Assembly: GCA_016784245.1 (NCBI GenBank)
Contig: JADHVA010000005.1
Span: 1 to 18,379 of the forward strand
DNA from: Nanobdellota archaeon
GTDB lineage: Archaea > Nanobdellota > Nanobdellia > SCGC-AAA011-G17 > GW2011-AR17
Length of the DNA: 18,379 nt
Direction of reading: 5' to 3'
The notes below the pieces were generated by a model. That model saw nothing but the letters and a program-made list of their open reading frames with translations. It was not told the origin of the DNA and did no database searches. This document shows positions 1-7,094 of the stretch, piece after piece. The position numbers and the translations under genes were made by a program. Each line of letters begins with the position of its first letter. Positions within the stretch are counted from its first letter, which is position 1.

Positions 1-383
1 TTACTTAAACCTTTACAATTAGAAAAATTATAAGTATTTGCAAGAAACCTATATACATTTTTAGTATTACTAATTTTTTTTCCCAAACCATTTTCAATAA
101 CAAGTCCTAATTCAACTTCTCCTTTATCAGAATTTAAAGTAACATTATCTAAATCATTCAAAGAAATTCTTCCTCTAATCCTATTTCCATTAGAAAAAAC
201 AGAACCATTTATTTCTTCAATAAAAAAATTATCACCTTCAGCAGAAATCAAAGCATGATTATCTGCAACCTTATTGTTTAAATCTCCAAGAGATGAACCT
301 TTTCCAACAATAATATCATTTACTATAGGAGGAGAAAACATAACTCCATTCTTAACTTCCCAAAAAATTCTTAAAAAACCCAT
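1..383 (-). CDS. FHA-domain-like protein, 3' end beyond window
   Basis: 127 complete codons are visible from an ATG at 383 and the frame is open to the left edge, so the C-terminus is missing. The first ~80 residues resemble a forkhead-associated fold: VGKGSSLGDL (near 26-35), then DNHALIS (41-47), an acidic strand FIEEINGS, SNGNRI (64-69), and a stretch ending EVELG (89-93). That order follows the FHA pattern GR..L...S..H..I...DL.S.NG...N...L..GD.I.LG, but the key Ser of SxxH is not clearly kept. FHA domains bind phosphothreonine peptides; no kinase is visible nearby, so the partner is unknown. The start overlaps the stop of the upstream glutaredoxin gene by one base (TGATG), which supports both the gene and translational coupling. 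The fold call comes from reading the motif order only and should be treated as tentative. Confidence 0.55.
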   Translation of the reverse strand, partial: MGFLRIFWEVKNGVMFSPPIVNDIIVGKGSSLGDLNNKVADNHALISAEGDNFFIEEINGSVFSNGNRIRGRISLNDLDNVTLNSDKGEVELGLVIENGLGKKISNTKNVYRFLANTYNFSNCKGLS

Positions 384-625
384 CAATCAATCTCTAAAAT
401 TTTTTTTATCTTATCCTCTTCAAAACCAACTAATATTTCTCCATCGATATCAATAACAGGCACACCCATTTGTCCAGATTTTTCAACCATTTCTTTTGCC
501 TTTTCTTGATCAGCTTGCACATCTATATATTCATACTTTACACCTTTTTCAACAAAAAATTCTTTAGCTTTTTTACACCAATGACAACTTGGAGTCCCAT
601 ACATTACAATTTTATGTTCTTTCAT
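383..625 (-). CDS. Small glutaredoxin-like protein (CxxC, YruB/NrdH type)
   Basis: 80 residues, the full length of a minimal glutaredoxin fold. The active site is C14-H-W-C17 just after the first beta strand (KIVMYGTPS). The cis-proline is in GVPV (P56), followed by DIDGEILVGF, the usual last beta hairpin. It has no signal peptide, so it is expected to act as a cytoplasmic thiol-disulfide oxidoreductase. Such NrdH/YruB-like proteins reduce protein disulfides using thioredoxin reductase or low-molecular-weight thiols; the substrate here is unknown. Its start lies 14 bp inside the upstream DUF1461 gene and its stop overlaps the next start by one base, so it is the middle gene of a tight three-gene operon. 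Confidence 0.9.
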   Translation of the reverse strand: MKEHKIVMYGTPSCHWCKKAKEFFVEKGVKYEYIDVQADQEKAKEMVEKSGQMGVPVIDIDGEILVGFEEDKIKKILEID

Positions 626-1175
626 TTTTTCTCTCCCTAGGGATATATCCCAATACTATTAATATCAAAGAGAGAATAAAACTATATAAAATTATTCTAA
701 TTCCGGCACTCACAAAAAAAGATTGAGGAAACATTTGTATCAAAGTTGAATCTACAGGAAGCATCCAATAATCATTCCAAAACAAAATTTCATGAAACTT
801 TCTAAAAGCCCAAGAAAAATTTAGAAATATCAAAGATACTAATCCAAAAAATACTAAACTAACAACTCCAGACTTCAAAAAGAATTTTTTATGATTCAAT
901 TTCTTCACAAATATAACAAAACTTACTAATAAGCCTATTAAAATAACTAAACTGCTCCAAATTAATAATTTCACATCCTTCAAATGAATAATTTCTTCTT
1001 CTGAATACCTTTCTTCATCCAAATCATTTCCAGAAAAATAATCTAACAAATTACTAACTTCTTCTTCATAAAACTCAAAACCAGAATCCTTACTCAAAAA
1101 AAAATCATTATCAAAAACAACAAAATTCAAACTAAGTAAAAGAATAAATATTGGAACCAAATAAACTAATTTCAT
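612..1175 (-). CDS. DUF1461 (TIGR01906) family integral membrane protein
   Basis: 187 residues with about four hydrophobic segments: near 3-20, 68-90, 97-120 and 155-180. The middle carries the family signature: HLKDVK before the second segment, then FHEILFWNDYW..P.DSTLIQMFPQSFF around 128-152. This matches the conserved pattern HL.DVK ... FH...F.ND.W...P.D.LI.LFP..FF of DUF1461/TIGR01906 proteins. The function of the family is unknown. The acidic stretch between segments 1 and 2 is probably outside the membrane. It is the first gene of a minus-strand operon and overlaps the glutaredoxin start by 14 bp. An AT-rich TATA-like stretch lies about 30 bp upstream, but its assignment is weak in such AT-rich DNA. 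Confidence 0.82.
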   Translation of the reverse strand: MKLVYLVPIFILLLSLNFVVFDNDFFLSKDSGFEFYEEEVSNLLDYFSGNDLDEERYSEEEIIHLKDVKLLIWSSLVILIGLLVSFVIFVKKLNHKKFFLKSGVVSLVFFGLVSLIFLNFSWAFRKFHEILFWNDYWMLPVDSTLIQMFPQSFFVSAGIRIILYSFILSLILIVLGYIPRERKNERT

Positions 1176-1293
1176 CTAAACCCCTAAATATTCATTAATT
1201 AAAATATAATTTAATAAATCTTCAAAACTTAAAACTAAATACACAACTTTCTCCATAAAAAAATAAACAAGACTACAAAGCTTATAACACTTC

Positions 1294-1425
1294 CTATCTC
1301 ATTCCACCAGAACAGTCAGTACACATCTTTAATTTTTCATTCCAGCATTTTTTTCCAATAGTTCTTCCACATTTAGAACAACTATGTTCAGCTTCTTCAC
1401 CTTTACAAGATTCACACATTACCAT
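1294..1425 (-). CDS. 43-residue B-box-like zinc-finger protein
   Basis: A short open frame of 43 codons from ATG at 1425 to TAG at 1294-1296. It holds seven cysteines and one histidine in a regular spacing: C4-x2-C7, H14, C16-x2-C19-G, C27-W, C35-x2-C38. That is the C..C / H.C..CG / CW / C..C layout of small cross-brace or B-box-type zinc fingers, which could bind two Zn ions. It starts 26.5 bp from the centre of a palindromic TATA box, as expected for a leaderless archaeal gene, and diverges from the HPF-like gene. No helix-rich or basic DNA-binding tail is present, so a protein-binding or structural role is as likely as a regulatory one. A second ATG at codon 3 is an alternative start. Function is not recognised. 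Confidence 0.7.
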   Translation of the reverse strand: MVMCESCKGEEAEHSCSKCGRTIGKKCWNEKLKMCTDCSGGMR

Positions 1426-1447
1426 ACCAAGAATATGCACAAAAAAC

Positions 1448-1455
1448 TTTATAAA
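1448..1455. promoter_or_regulatory. Palindromic TATA box shared by two divergent genes
   Basis: TTTATAAA is its own reverse complement. Its centre (1451.5) is 26.5 bp from the ATG at 1478 on the plus strand and 26.5 bp from the ATG at 1425 on the minus strand. Archaeal transcription starts about 25 bp after the TATA centre, so both mRNAs would be leaderless or nearly so. The flanks on both sides (AAAAAC, and TAAAGG on the other strand) are purine-rich, as expected for BRE elements. Confidence 0.65.
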
Positions 1456-1477
1456 CCTTTATACACTGAATTAACTA

Positions 1478-1960
1478 ATGGTAAAAAAAGAGGGAATTAA
1501 AGAAAAAATTTCTAAACTAAAAACTAAATTAGTTCAAGATAGATATAAAAGTACAATTCAAAGAGATCGAAGAGATTATGTTAGAGAAATTAGCTTTTTA
1601 AAAAAATTCTTCAAACCAAAAGAATTTCTTTTAGAAGAAACAGATCAAATCAAATATACAGGTTTAAAAAAATTAACAGCTACAGATATTTATGAAGTTC
1701 AAAAACAATCTTTAGCACTTCTAAGAAGAGTACAAAGAAAATTTAATAATGCAAATTTAAACATAAATCTCAAAACTCATGATACTAATGGTAAAAAAAG
1801 AAAATATACTATTAATATTAAGGTTGAAAAAAACAGAAAATTAATAGCAAGATCAAAACATGCAGATTGGGATCTTCCAAGAACTATGCACAAAACAATA
1901 AAAAATCTTGAACAAGAAATTCAACATAAATACAAAACAGAAGGTAAAAAAAGGAGATAA
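1478..1960 (+). CDS. HPF/RaiA-like ribosome-associated protein (tentative)
   Basis: 160 residues, very basic. Residues ~1-60 are a charged helical extension. From ~65 on, the predicted order fits a RaiA/HPF domain: a long helix (TATDIYEVQKQ... to ~90), a beta hairpin NLNINLKTH..GKKRKYTINIKVE, a strand with ARSKHADWDL, and a final helix beginning RTMHKTIKNLEQEI. The phrase 'A....DWDL...M.K....LE.QI..K' is close to the C-terminal signature of hibernation-promoting factors, which bind the 30S decoding site and hold ribosomes inactive. The N-terminal strand is not clear, so this is a family resemblance rather than a firm identification. Its stop overlaps the next ATG (TAATG at 1958-1962) and AAGGAGA near its 3' end serves as that gene's ribosome binding site. 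Confidence 0.5.
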   Translation: MVKKEGIKEKISKLKTKLVQDRYKSTIQRDRRDYVREISFLKKFFKPKEFLLEETDQIKYTGLKKLTATDIYEVQKQSLALLRRVQRKFNNANLNINLKTHDTNGKKRKYTINIKVEKNRKLIARSKHADWDLPRTMHKTIKNLEQEIQHKYKTEGKKRR

Positions 1961-3012
1961 TGGTTTTTATTGAATTACTAATACTTGTAATTTCATTAAT
2001 ATTTTTAATTAAAGGAAGTAATATTTTCATTGATAATATAATAAAATTAGCTAAATTACTTAACATTTCAGATTTTTTAATTGGTTTAACAGTTGTAGCA
2101 ATTGGAACATCATTACCAGAACTTTCATCTTCTATTGCAGCAACTTTTGTAAATAATACTGATATCATTATTGGGAACGTTACAGGTTCAAACATTGCAA
2201 ACATTGCTTTAGTTCTAGGAGTTGCCACTTTTTTCGCTGCTCTAACTATTAAAAGAGCAATATTCGAAAGAGAAGGAATTTTTCTTTTAATAATCACAAT
2301 TTTATTATTTATCATGTCTCTTAATGGATTAATATCAAGAGCAGAAGGAATAATTTTATTTTCAATTTTCGTATTATATATATTATATTTATACCATTCA
2401 CCATTATTTACGAAAAACACGGAAAAAAACTTACTAAGAAAATACTTAAATTTTGGAAAACTTGTAACAATTCATACTTTAAGAAATATAAGAATAGGTT
2501 TAGATTACAGAACCTATACCAGTTTAATTCAAAAAGAAAAAAGAACATATGTTTACGCATATTTAAATTTAATACCAATATTAATAATTTCTTTTGCAGT
2601 TATTATTTTCTCTTCAAAATATGCAATAACTTCTGCAATCACCATTGCAACTTTACTAAACATAAAAGCAGAAATTGTTGGTATCACATTATTAGCTATT
2701 GGAACTTCTCTTCCAGAATTAGCTGTTATAATAACAGCAGCAAAAAAGAAAAAAGGGAATTTAATCATTGGAACAATTTTAGGAAGTAACATTTACAATA
2801 TCCTAATTGTTCTAGGAATAAGTTCAATTATTTTACCAATTAGTATTACAGCAATTAGTCTATATTATTTAATCCCAGTTTTACTATTAATCACAACATT
2901 TTTCTTATGGTTTGTTAGAACTAGTTGGGTTTTACAAAAACAAGAAGGAATTTTACTTTTACTTATTTACATATTATTTATCTTTGGACTAAGTTTCTGG
3001 ATACTCTTATAA
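1960..3012 (+). CDS. CaCA-family Na+/Ca2+ antiporter
   Basis: 350 residues with about ten hydrophobic segments in two homologous halves. Each half has the alpha-repeat signature: G49-TSLPEL plus G72-NVTGSN in the first, and G248-TSLPEL plus G271-TILGSN in the second. The glutamates E54 and E253 and the asparagines of GSN are the known cation-coordinating residues of the CaCA superfamily (NCX_Mj, YrbG). A hydrophilic loop of about 50 residues joins the halves. The protein should export Ca2+ in exchange for Na+ across the cytoplasmic membrane. It is translationally coupled to the HPF-like gene upstream and followed after 23 bp by a Ca2+ ATPase, so a low-affinity exchanger and a high-affinity pump sit together. 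Length is normal for the family. Confidence 0.93.
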   Translation: MVFIELLILVISLIFLIKGSNIFIDNIIKLAKLLNISDFLIGLTVVAIGTSLPELSSSIAATFVNNTDIIIGNVTGSNIANIALVLGVATFFAALTIKRAIFEREGIFLLIITILLFIMSLNGLISRAEGIILFSIFVLYILYLYHSPLFTKNTEKNLLRKYLNFGKLVTIHTLRNIRIGLDYRTYTSLIQKEKRTYVYAYLNLIPILIISFAVIIFSSKYAITSAITIATLLNIKAEIVGITLLAIGTSLPELAVIITAAKKKKGNLIIGTILGSNIYNILIVLGISSIILPISITAISLYYLIPVLLLITTFFLWFVRTSWVLQKQEGILLLLIYILFIFGLSFWILL

Positions 3013-3035
3013 ATAATTAAATACCATATAATATA

Positions 3036-5582
3036 ATGCCCAACTTTTATAAGTCTAAAACAAAGGAGCTATTAAAAGAATTCAAAACTTCTCTAAAAGG
3101 ATTATCCGCTTTAGAGGCAAAAAAAAGATTAAAAGAATATGGCTTAAACAAAATTGGCAAAGAAAGAAAAATTCCAATTCTAAAAATTGCTCTAAATCAA
3201 CTTAATGATCCTTTACTTTGGATATTATTCTTCGCAATCATAGTTTCATTAGTAATTCAACATTACATTGATGCATTTGTTATTTTAGCAATTGTTTTAT
3301 TTAATGCAATCTTCGGATTCTTCCAAGAATTCAAAGCTGAGAAAGCAATTGAACATTTAAGAACTCTTCAAGAATCAAAAACTGAAGTTCTAAGAAACAA
3401 TAAGATATTAGTAATTAATTCTACAGAACTAGTTCCAGGAGACATAATTCTTTTAGAAGAAGGAGACAAAGTTCCTGCAGATGCTAGACTTTTCGAAGTA
3501 GTAGATCTAAAAGTTGATGAAGCATCTTTAACTGGAGAATCTAATCCTGTTACAAAAACTATCAAAATAATAAACAAAGCAAAAGCTTTAGGTGACCAAA
3601 CTAACATGGTTTTCACAGGAACTATTGTAGTTAGTGGTAGAGGAAAAGCAATTGTTGTAAACACTGGTACAAAAACAGAACTAGGTAAAATTGCTCACGA
3701 AATTGAAACTATTGAAGAAGAAATAACCCCTTTACAAAAAAGATTAAAAGAGATTGGAAAATGGTTAACTATCTTTGTTACTGCTATTTGTATTTTAATT
3801 TTTACTTTAGGTATTGCTAGAGGATTTTTAATTTCAGATATGTTCTTAATGGCTATCAGTTTAGCTGTTGCTGCAATTCCAGAAGGTTTACCTGCTGTAG
3901 TTACTATTACTTTAGCTCTTGGTCTAAAAAAAATGCTTAAGAGAAAAGCTTTGATAAGAAAACTAAGATCAGTAGAAACCCTAGGAAGTGTTACAGTTAT
4001 TTGTTCAGATAAAACTGGAACTTTAACTAAAAATGAAATGACTGTTACAAAAATATTTGCTAACAAAAAAGAATATGATGTTACTGGTATAGGTTATAGT
4101 GTCCTAGGAAAAATATTATTCAAGAAAAAAGAATCAAGCAAAGAACTAACAAAACTCCTAACAGTTTCAACCACTTGTAATAATGCAACAATAGAAATAG
4201 GAGATCCAACTGAAAGAGCTCTAAAAGTTTTAGCAGAGAAAATAAACATTAAAGCAATAGATAGAGTATCAGAGGTTCCTTTTTCTTCAGATTCAAAATT
4301 TATGTCTGTTACAGATAAAAATAAAATTCAATATATGAAAGGAGCTTTAGAAGTTGTACTAAAAAAATGCTCTTATATAGAAATCAATGGCAAAAAAAGA
4401 AAACTAACTGCAAAAGATAAAAAAGAGATCTTTGCAAAGAATGCAGAATTATCAAAAGAAGCATTAAGAGTTCTTGCAATAGCTTACGGTAAAAAGAACC
4501 TTATTTTCTTAGGTTTAGTTGGTATGATAGATCCTCCAAGAGAAGAAGTAAAACAATCTATTGCTCTATGTAAAGATGCTGGTATTCGAGCTGTAATGAT
4601 TACAGGTGACCACAAACTTACTGCAGAAGCTGTAGCAAAAGAAGTAGGAATTCAAGGAGATTCTCTTGAAGGAATAGAACTTGACGGTTTATCAGATAAA
4701 CAATTACGAAAACTAGTAAAAACAGTTTCAATATATTCAAGAGTAAATTCTTTACACAAAGCTAGAATTTTAAAATCTTTACAATCTAATGGTGAGATTG
4801 TTGCAATGACAGGTGATGGAGTTAATGATGCACCTGCAATCAAACAATCCAATGTTGGAATTGCTATGAACATCAAAGGTACAGAGATTACAAAAGATGT
4901 TTCAGATTTAATTCTATTAGATGATAACTTTGCTACTATAGTTGCTGCTGTTGAAGAAGGAAGAACTATTTACAACAATATAAAGAAGTTTGTAAAATAT
5001 TTACTTGCTGCAAACTTTGGAGAGATTGCTATCATAACCCTTCCAATTCTATTTGGTTTCCCTTTACCGATGTTACCTGTACAAATCCTTTGGATTAATT
5101 TAGTTACTGACAGCTTCCCTGCTTTAGCTCTTGGTGCTGATCCTGCAAACCCTAACATAATGAAAAAGAAACCAAGAAATCCAAATGAAAGTTTCTTTGT
5201 AAACACTAAAACATTTATGTTCTTTGCTACAATAATTTCAACTTTAGTAACTCTAGGAATTTTCTTATATTATCTAAACCAAGAAGCTTCATTAGATACT
5301 GCAAGAACTGTAGCTTTTACAACTTTAATCATGTTTGAACTTTTCCTAGTATTTTCTTGTAGATCTGATACAAGTTCTTTATTCAAACTAAAAAATAACA
5401 TTTACTTAATTGGAGCTGTATTTTTATCTTTAATATTACACTTATTATTAATCTACACCCCCCTTTCAGTATACTTCAGCTTAACAGCTCTAACTTTCCA
5501 GGATTGGATTTTAATAGTTCCTTTAGCATCTATAGGTTTCCTATTCTTTGAAATAAAAAAATTTGTAAAAAGAAAAAAATAA
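3036..5582 (+). CDS. P-type Ca2+-transporting ATPase (type IIA, SERCA/PMR1-like)
   Basis: 848 residues. Visible elements: N-terminal cation-ATPase segment (1-70), actuator loop TGES at 166-169, phosphorylation site D325-KTGTLT, and hinge T592-GDGVND598. Ca2+ ligands known from SERCA are kept: P282-E283-GLPA in M4, N660 and E663 in M5, N688/T691/D692 in M6 (NLVTD), and E768 in the segment matching M8. Both Ca2+ sites therefore look intact, which favours Ca2+ over H+ or Na+/K+. The enzyme is an ATP-driven pump that exports Ca2+ from the cytoplasm. A TTATAAAT box centred 25-26 bp upstream of the ATG, at the end of the antiporter gene, may give it its own leaderless promoter. The C-terminus is unbroken. 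The stop abuts the stop of a convergent gene with no spacer. Confidence 0.93.
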   Translation: MPNFYKSKTKELLKEFKTSLKGLSALEAKKRLKEYGLNKIGKERKIPILKIALNQLNDPLLWILFFAIIVSLVIQHYIDAFVILAIVLFNAIFGFFQEFKAEKAIEHLRTLQESKTEVLRNNKILVINSTELVPGDIILLEEGDKVPADARLFEVVDLKVDEASLTGESNPVTKTIKIINKAKALGDQTNMVFTGTIVVSGRGKAIVVNTGTKTELGKIAHEIETIEEEITPLQKRLKEIGKWLTIFVTAICILIFTLGIARGFLISDMFLMAISLAVAAIPEGLPAVVTITLALGLKKMLKRKALIRKLRSVETLGSVTVICSDKTGTLTKNEMTVTKIFANKKEYDVTGIGYSVLGKILFKKKESSKELTKLLTVSTTCNNATIEIGDPTERALKVLAEKINIKAIDRVSEVPFSSDSKFMSVTDKNKIQYMKGALEVVLKKCSYIEINGKKRKLTAKDKKEIFAKNAELSKEALRVLAIAYGKKNLIFLGLVGMIDPPREEVKQSIALCKDAGIRAVMITGDHKLTAEAVAKEVGIQGDSLEGIELDGLSDKQLRKLVKTVSIYSRVNSLHKARILKSLQSNGEIVAMTGDGVNDAPAIKQSNVGIAMNIKGTEITKDVSDLILLDDNFATIVAAVEEGRTIYNNIKKFVKYLLAANFGEIAIITLPILFGFPLPMLPVQILWINLVTDSFPALALGADPANPNIMKKKPRNPNESFFVNTKTFMFFATIISTLVTLGIFLYYLNQEASLDTARTVAFTTLIMFELFLVFSCRSDTSSLFKLKNNIYLIGAVFLSLILHLLLIYTPLSVYFSLTALTFQDWILIVPLASIGFLFFEIKKFVKRKK

Positions 5583-5861
5583 TTAATCTTTAAGTTTAAC
5601 AATAACATCTAAATAATCTAAACTTCTCCTTAATGCATCAACTTTCCCAGAATATTGTCTACTCATATCTTCTCCTGATTCAGGATTAAGTAAACTTGGA
5701 ACACTTCCTGCCAACTCATATATACTCAACAAAGCAACAATAGCATCTTTTCTTTGAGAATGCCACATTAAATATTCACCATCAGGCATTTCTACCAAAG
5801 CTCGTATATCTTCTCTTGCCATTAAAACTTCTCTATCATATTTTTTACCATTTACTTCCAT
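5583..5861 (-). CDS. Hypothetical protein, 92 residues
   Basis: Not recognised. It is a soluble acidic/basic mixed sequence with no signal peptide, no cysteines and predicted helices (15-25, 35-53, 68-90). One short motif stands out, MPDGEYLMWHSQRKDA (25-40). It is a real gene candidate because GAGG lies at 5871-5874, 9 nt before the ATG on the minus strand, and a CTATTTAAAC box is centred about 41 bp upstream. That would give a short leader, unlike the leaderless neighbours. It also fills the space between the ATPase and enolase genes exactly: its stop directly abuts the ATPase stop. Confidence 0.6.
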   Translation of the reverse strand: MEVNGKKYDREVLMAREDIRALVEMPDGEYLMWHSQRKDAIVALLSIYELAGSVPSLLNPESGEDMSRQYSGKVDALRRSLDYLDVIVKLKD

Positions 5862-5923
5862 TTTATTTTACCTCAAAAAACAATTTAAAATCTCAACTAT
5901 TTAAACTTTATCAAAGAACAAAA

Positions 5924-5931
5924 TATTTAAA
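5924..5931 (+). promoter_or_regulatory. TATA box of the enolase operon
   Basis: TATTTAAA preceded by purine/A-rich CAAAA and centred about 27.5 bp before the enolase ATG. This is the spacing expected for a leaderless archaeal transcript. No Shine-Dalgarno sequence precedes the ATG, in agreement. Confidence 0.6.
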
Positions 5932-5954
5932 GATCCCAACCTCTATTTAAAAGA

Positions 5955-7094
5955 ATGAGAATAAAAACTCTAAAAGCTGAGATAATAAAAAATTCTAGAA
6001 ATGAAAATACTATTCAAATAATTATTAATAAAAAATTCAAAGCATCTGTGCCTTCTGGGGCTTCCACAGGTACACACGAAGTTAAGATTTACAAAAAAAC
6101 TGCAAAATATGCTGTAGACTATCTAAATAAACATCATGAGCATTGGAAAAATAAATCCTTTGACGAATTTTACGATTTAGAAACTTTTGAAAATTTAAAT
6201 TTAGGTGGTAACCCAACTCTAGCATTACAACTTGCAACTTTGAAAGCAATGTCAAGCAATAAAATTTACAATTACTTAAATCCAAAAGCAAAAACTTTAC
6301 CAACTCCTTTAGGCAATGTAATTGGTGGTGGAGCACATACAAAATTAAAAAGTTCTGACATTCAAGAATTTCTTTTAATTCCAAAAGCAAAAACTTTCAA
6401 AGAAAGATATTTAGCAAACAAAGAAGCTTACAAAGAAATAAAGAAACAATTACAAACAAAAAAAATGACTGATGAAGGAGCATTAATTCCAAACTTATCA
6501 ACAACTGAATCTTTAGAATTCTTAAATGAATACCTACAAAACAAAGTCTTAGGAATAAAAATAAACTTAGGTTTAGACATAGCAGCTTCAGAGTTTTACA
6601 AAAACAAAACTTACAATTACAAAAATTTTTCAAAATCTAACAAAACAATGAAACTAAAAAAACAAGAACAAATCAATTTAATAAATTCTTGGATCTCCGA
6701 TTACAACTTAAAATATGTAGAAGATCCTTTAGAGCAAGAAGATTTCAGAGGATTTTCAAAAATTGACCAAAGAACTTTGGTTTGTGGAGACGATTTAATC
6801 ACAACTAACATTAAAAGATTAAAATCATCAATTCAACAAAAATCAATCAACTCAATTATAATCAAACCAAACCAAATTGGTTCTTTAATAAAAACAAAAC
6901 AGATTGTAGAATTTGCACACTCTCACAACATAAAAACAATTATTTCACACAGATCAGGAGAAACATTAGATTCATCAATATCTCATTTAGCTGTTGCTTG
7001 GAAAATCCCTTATATTAAAACTGGAATCTTTGGCAAAGAAAGAGAATCCAAACTAAAAGAATTATTAAAAATCGAAAATGAAATCAAAACCTAA
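5955..7094 (+). CDS. eno: Enolase (phosphopyruvate hydratase), compact form
   Basis: 379 residues, about 40-50 shorter than usual enolases, yet all catalytic and metal-binding positions are present: flexible-loop S37 in PSGASTG, E138 in DIQEFL, E174 in TDEGA, metal ligands D208 (LDIAASEF), E256 (VEDPL) and D279/D280 (GDDL), K304 (IKPNQIG), H332 (SHRSGET) and K355 (IKTG). It should interconvert 2-phosphoglycerate and phosphoenolpyruvate in the cytoplasm. The N-terminal motif, usually ILDSRGNPT, is degenerate here (IIKNSRNENT), and the GANA-type motif is GGNP. Length is lost from loops in the first half and around the DEGG motif. Its 3' end overlaps the lipase gene by 17 bp. Archaeal enolase genes often lie next to rps2, as here one gene away. 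Confidence 0.92.
   Translation: MRIKTLKAEIIKNSRNENTIQIIINKKFKASVPSGASTGTHEVKIYKKTAKYAVDYLNKHHEHWKNKSFDEFYDLETFENLNLGGNPTLALQLATLKAMSSNKIYNYLNPKAKTLPTPLGNVIGGGAHTKLKSSDIQEFLLIPKAKTFKERYLANKEAYKEIKKQLQTKKMTDEGALIPNLSTTESLEFLNEYLQNKVLGIKINLGLDIAASEFYKNKTYNYKNFSKSNKTMKLKKQEQINLINSWISDYNLKYVEDPLEQEDFRGFSKIDQRTLVCGDDLITTNIKRLKSSIQQKSINSIIIKPNQIGSLIKTKQIVEFAHSHNIKTIISHRSGETLDSSISHLAVAWKIPYIKTGIFGKERESKLKELLKIENEIKT

Noticed and set aside
274..456. Plus-strand 60-residue open frame
   Set aside because: It lies antisense to the FHA-like and glutaredoxin genes and shows no protein features of its own.
1884..2420. Minus-strand 178-residue open frame
   Set aside because: It is the shadow of the HPF-like and antiporter genes; the sequence is low-complexity and has no promoter or ribosome binding site.
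3368..5206. Several minus-strand open frames opposite the Ca2+ ATPase
   Set aside because: They are mirror frames of a well-supported gene with all family motifs; none has family features.
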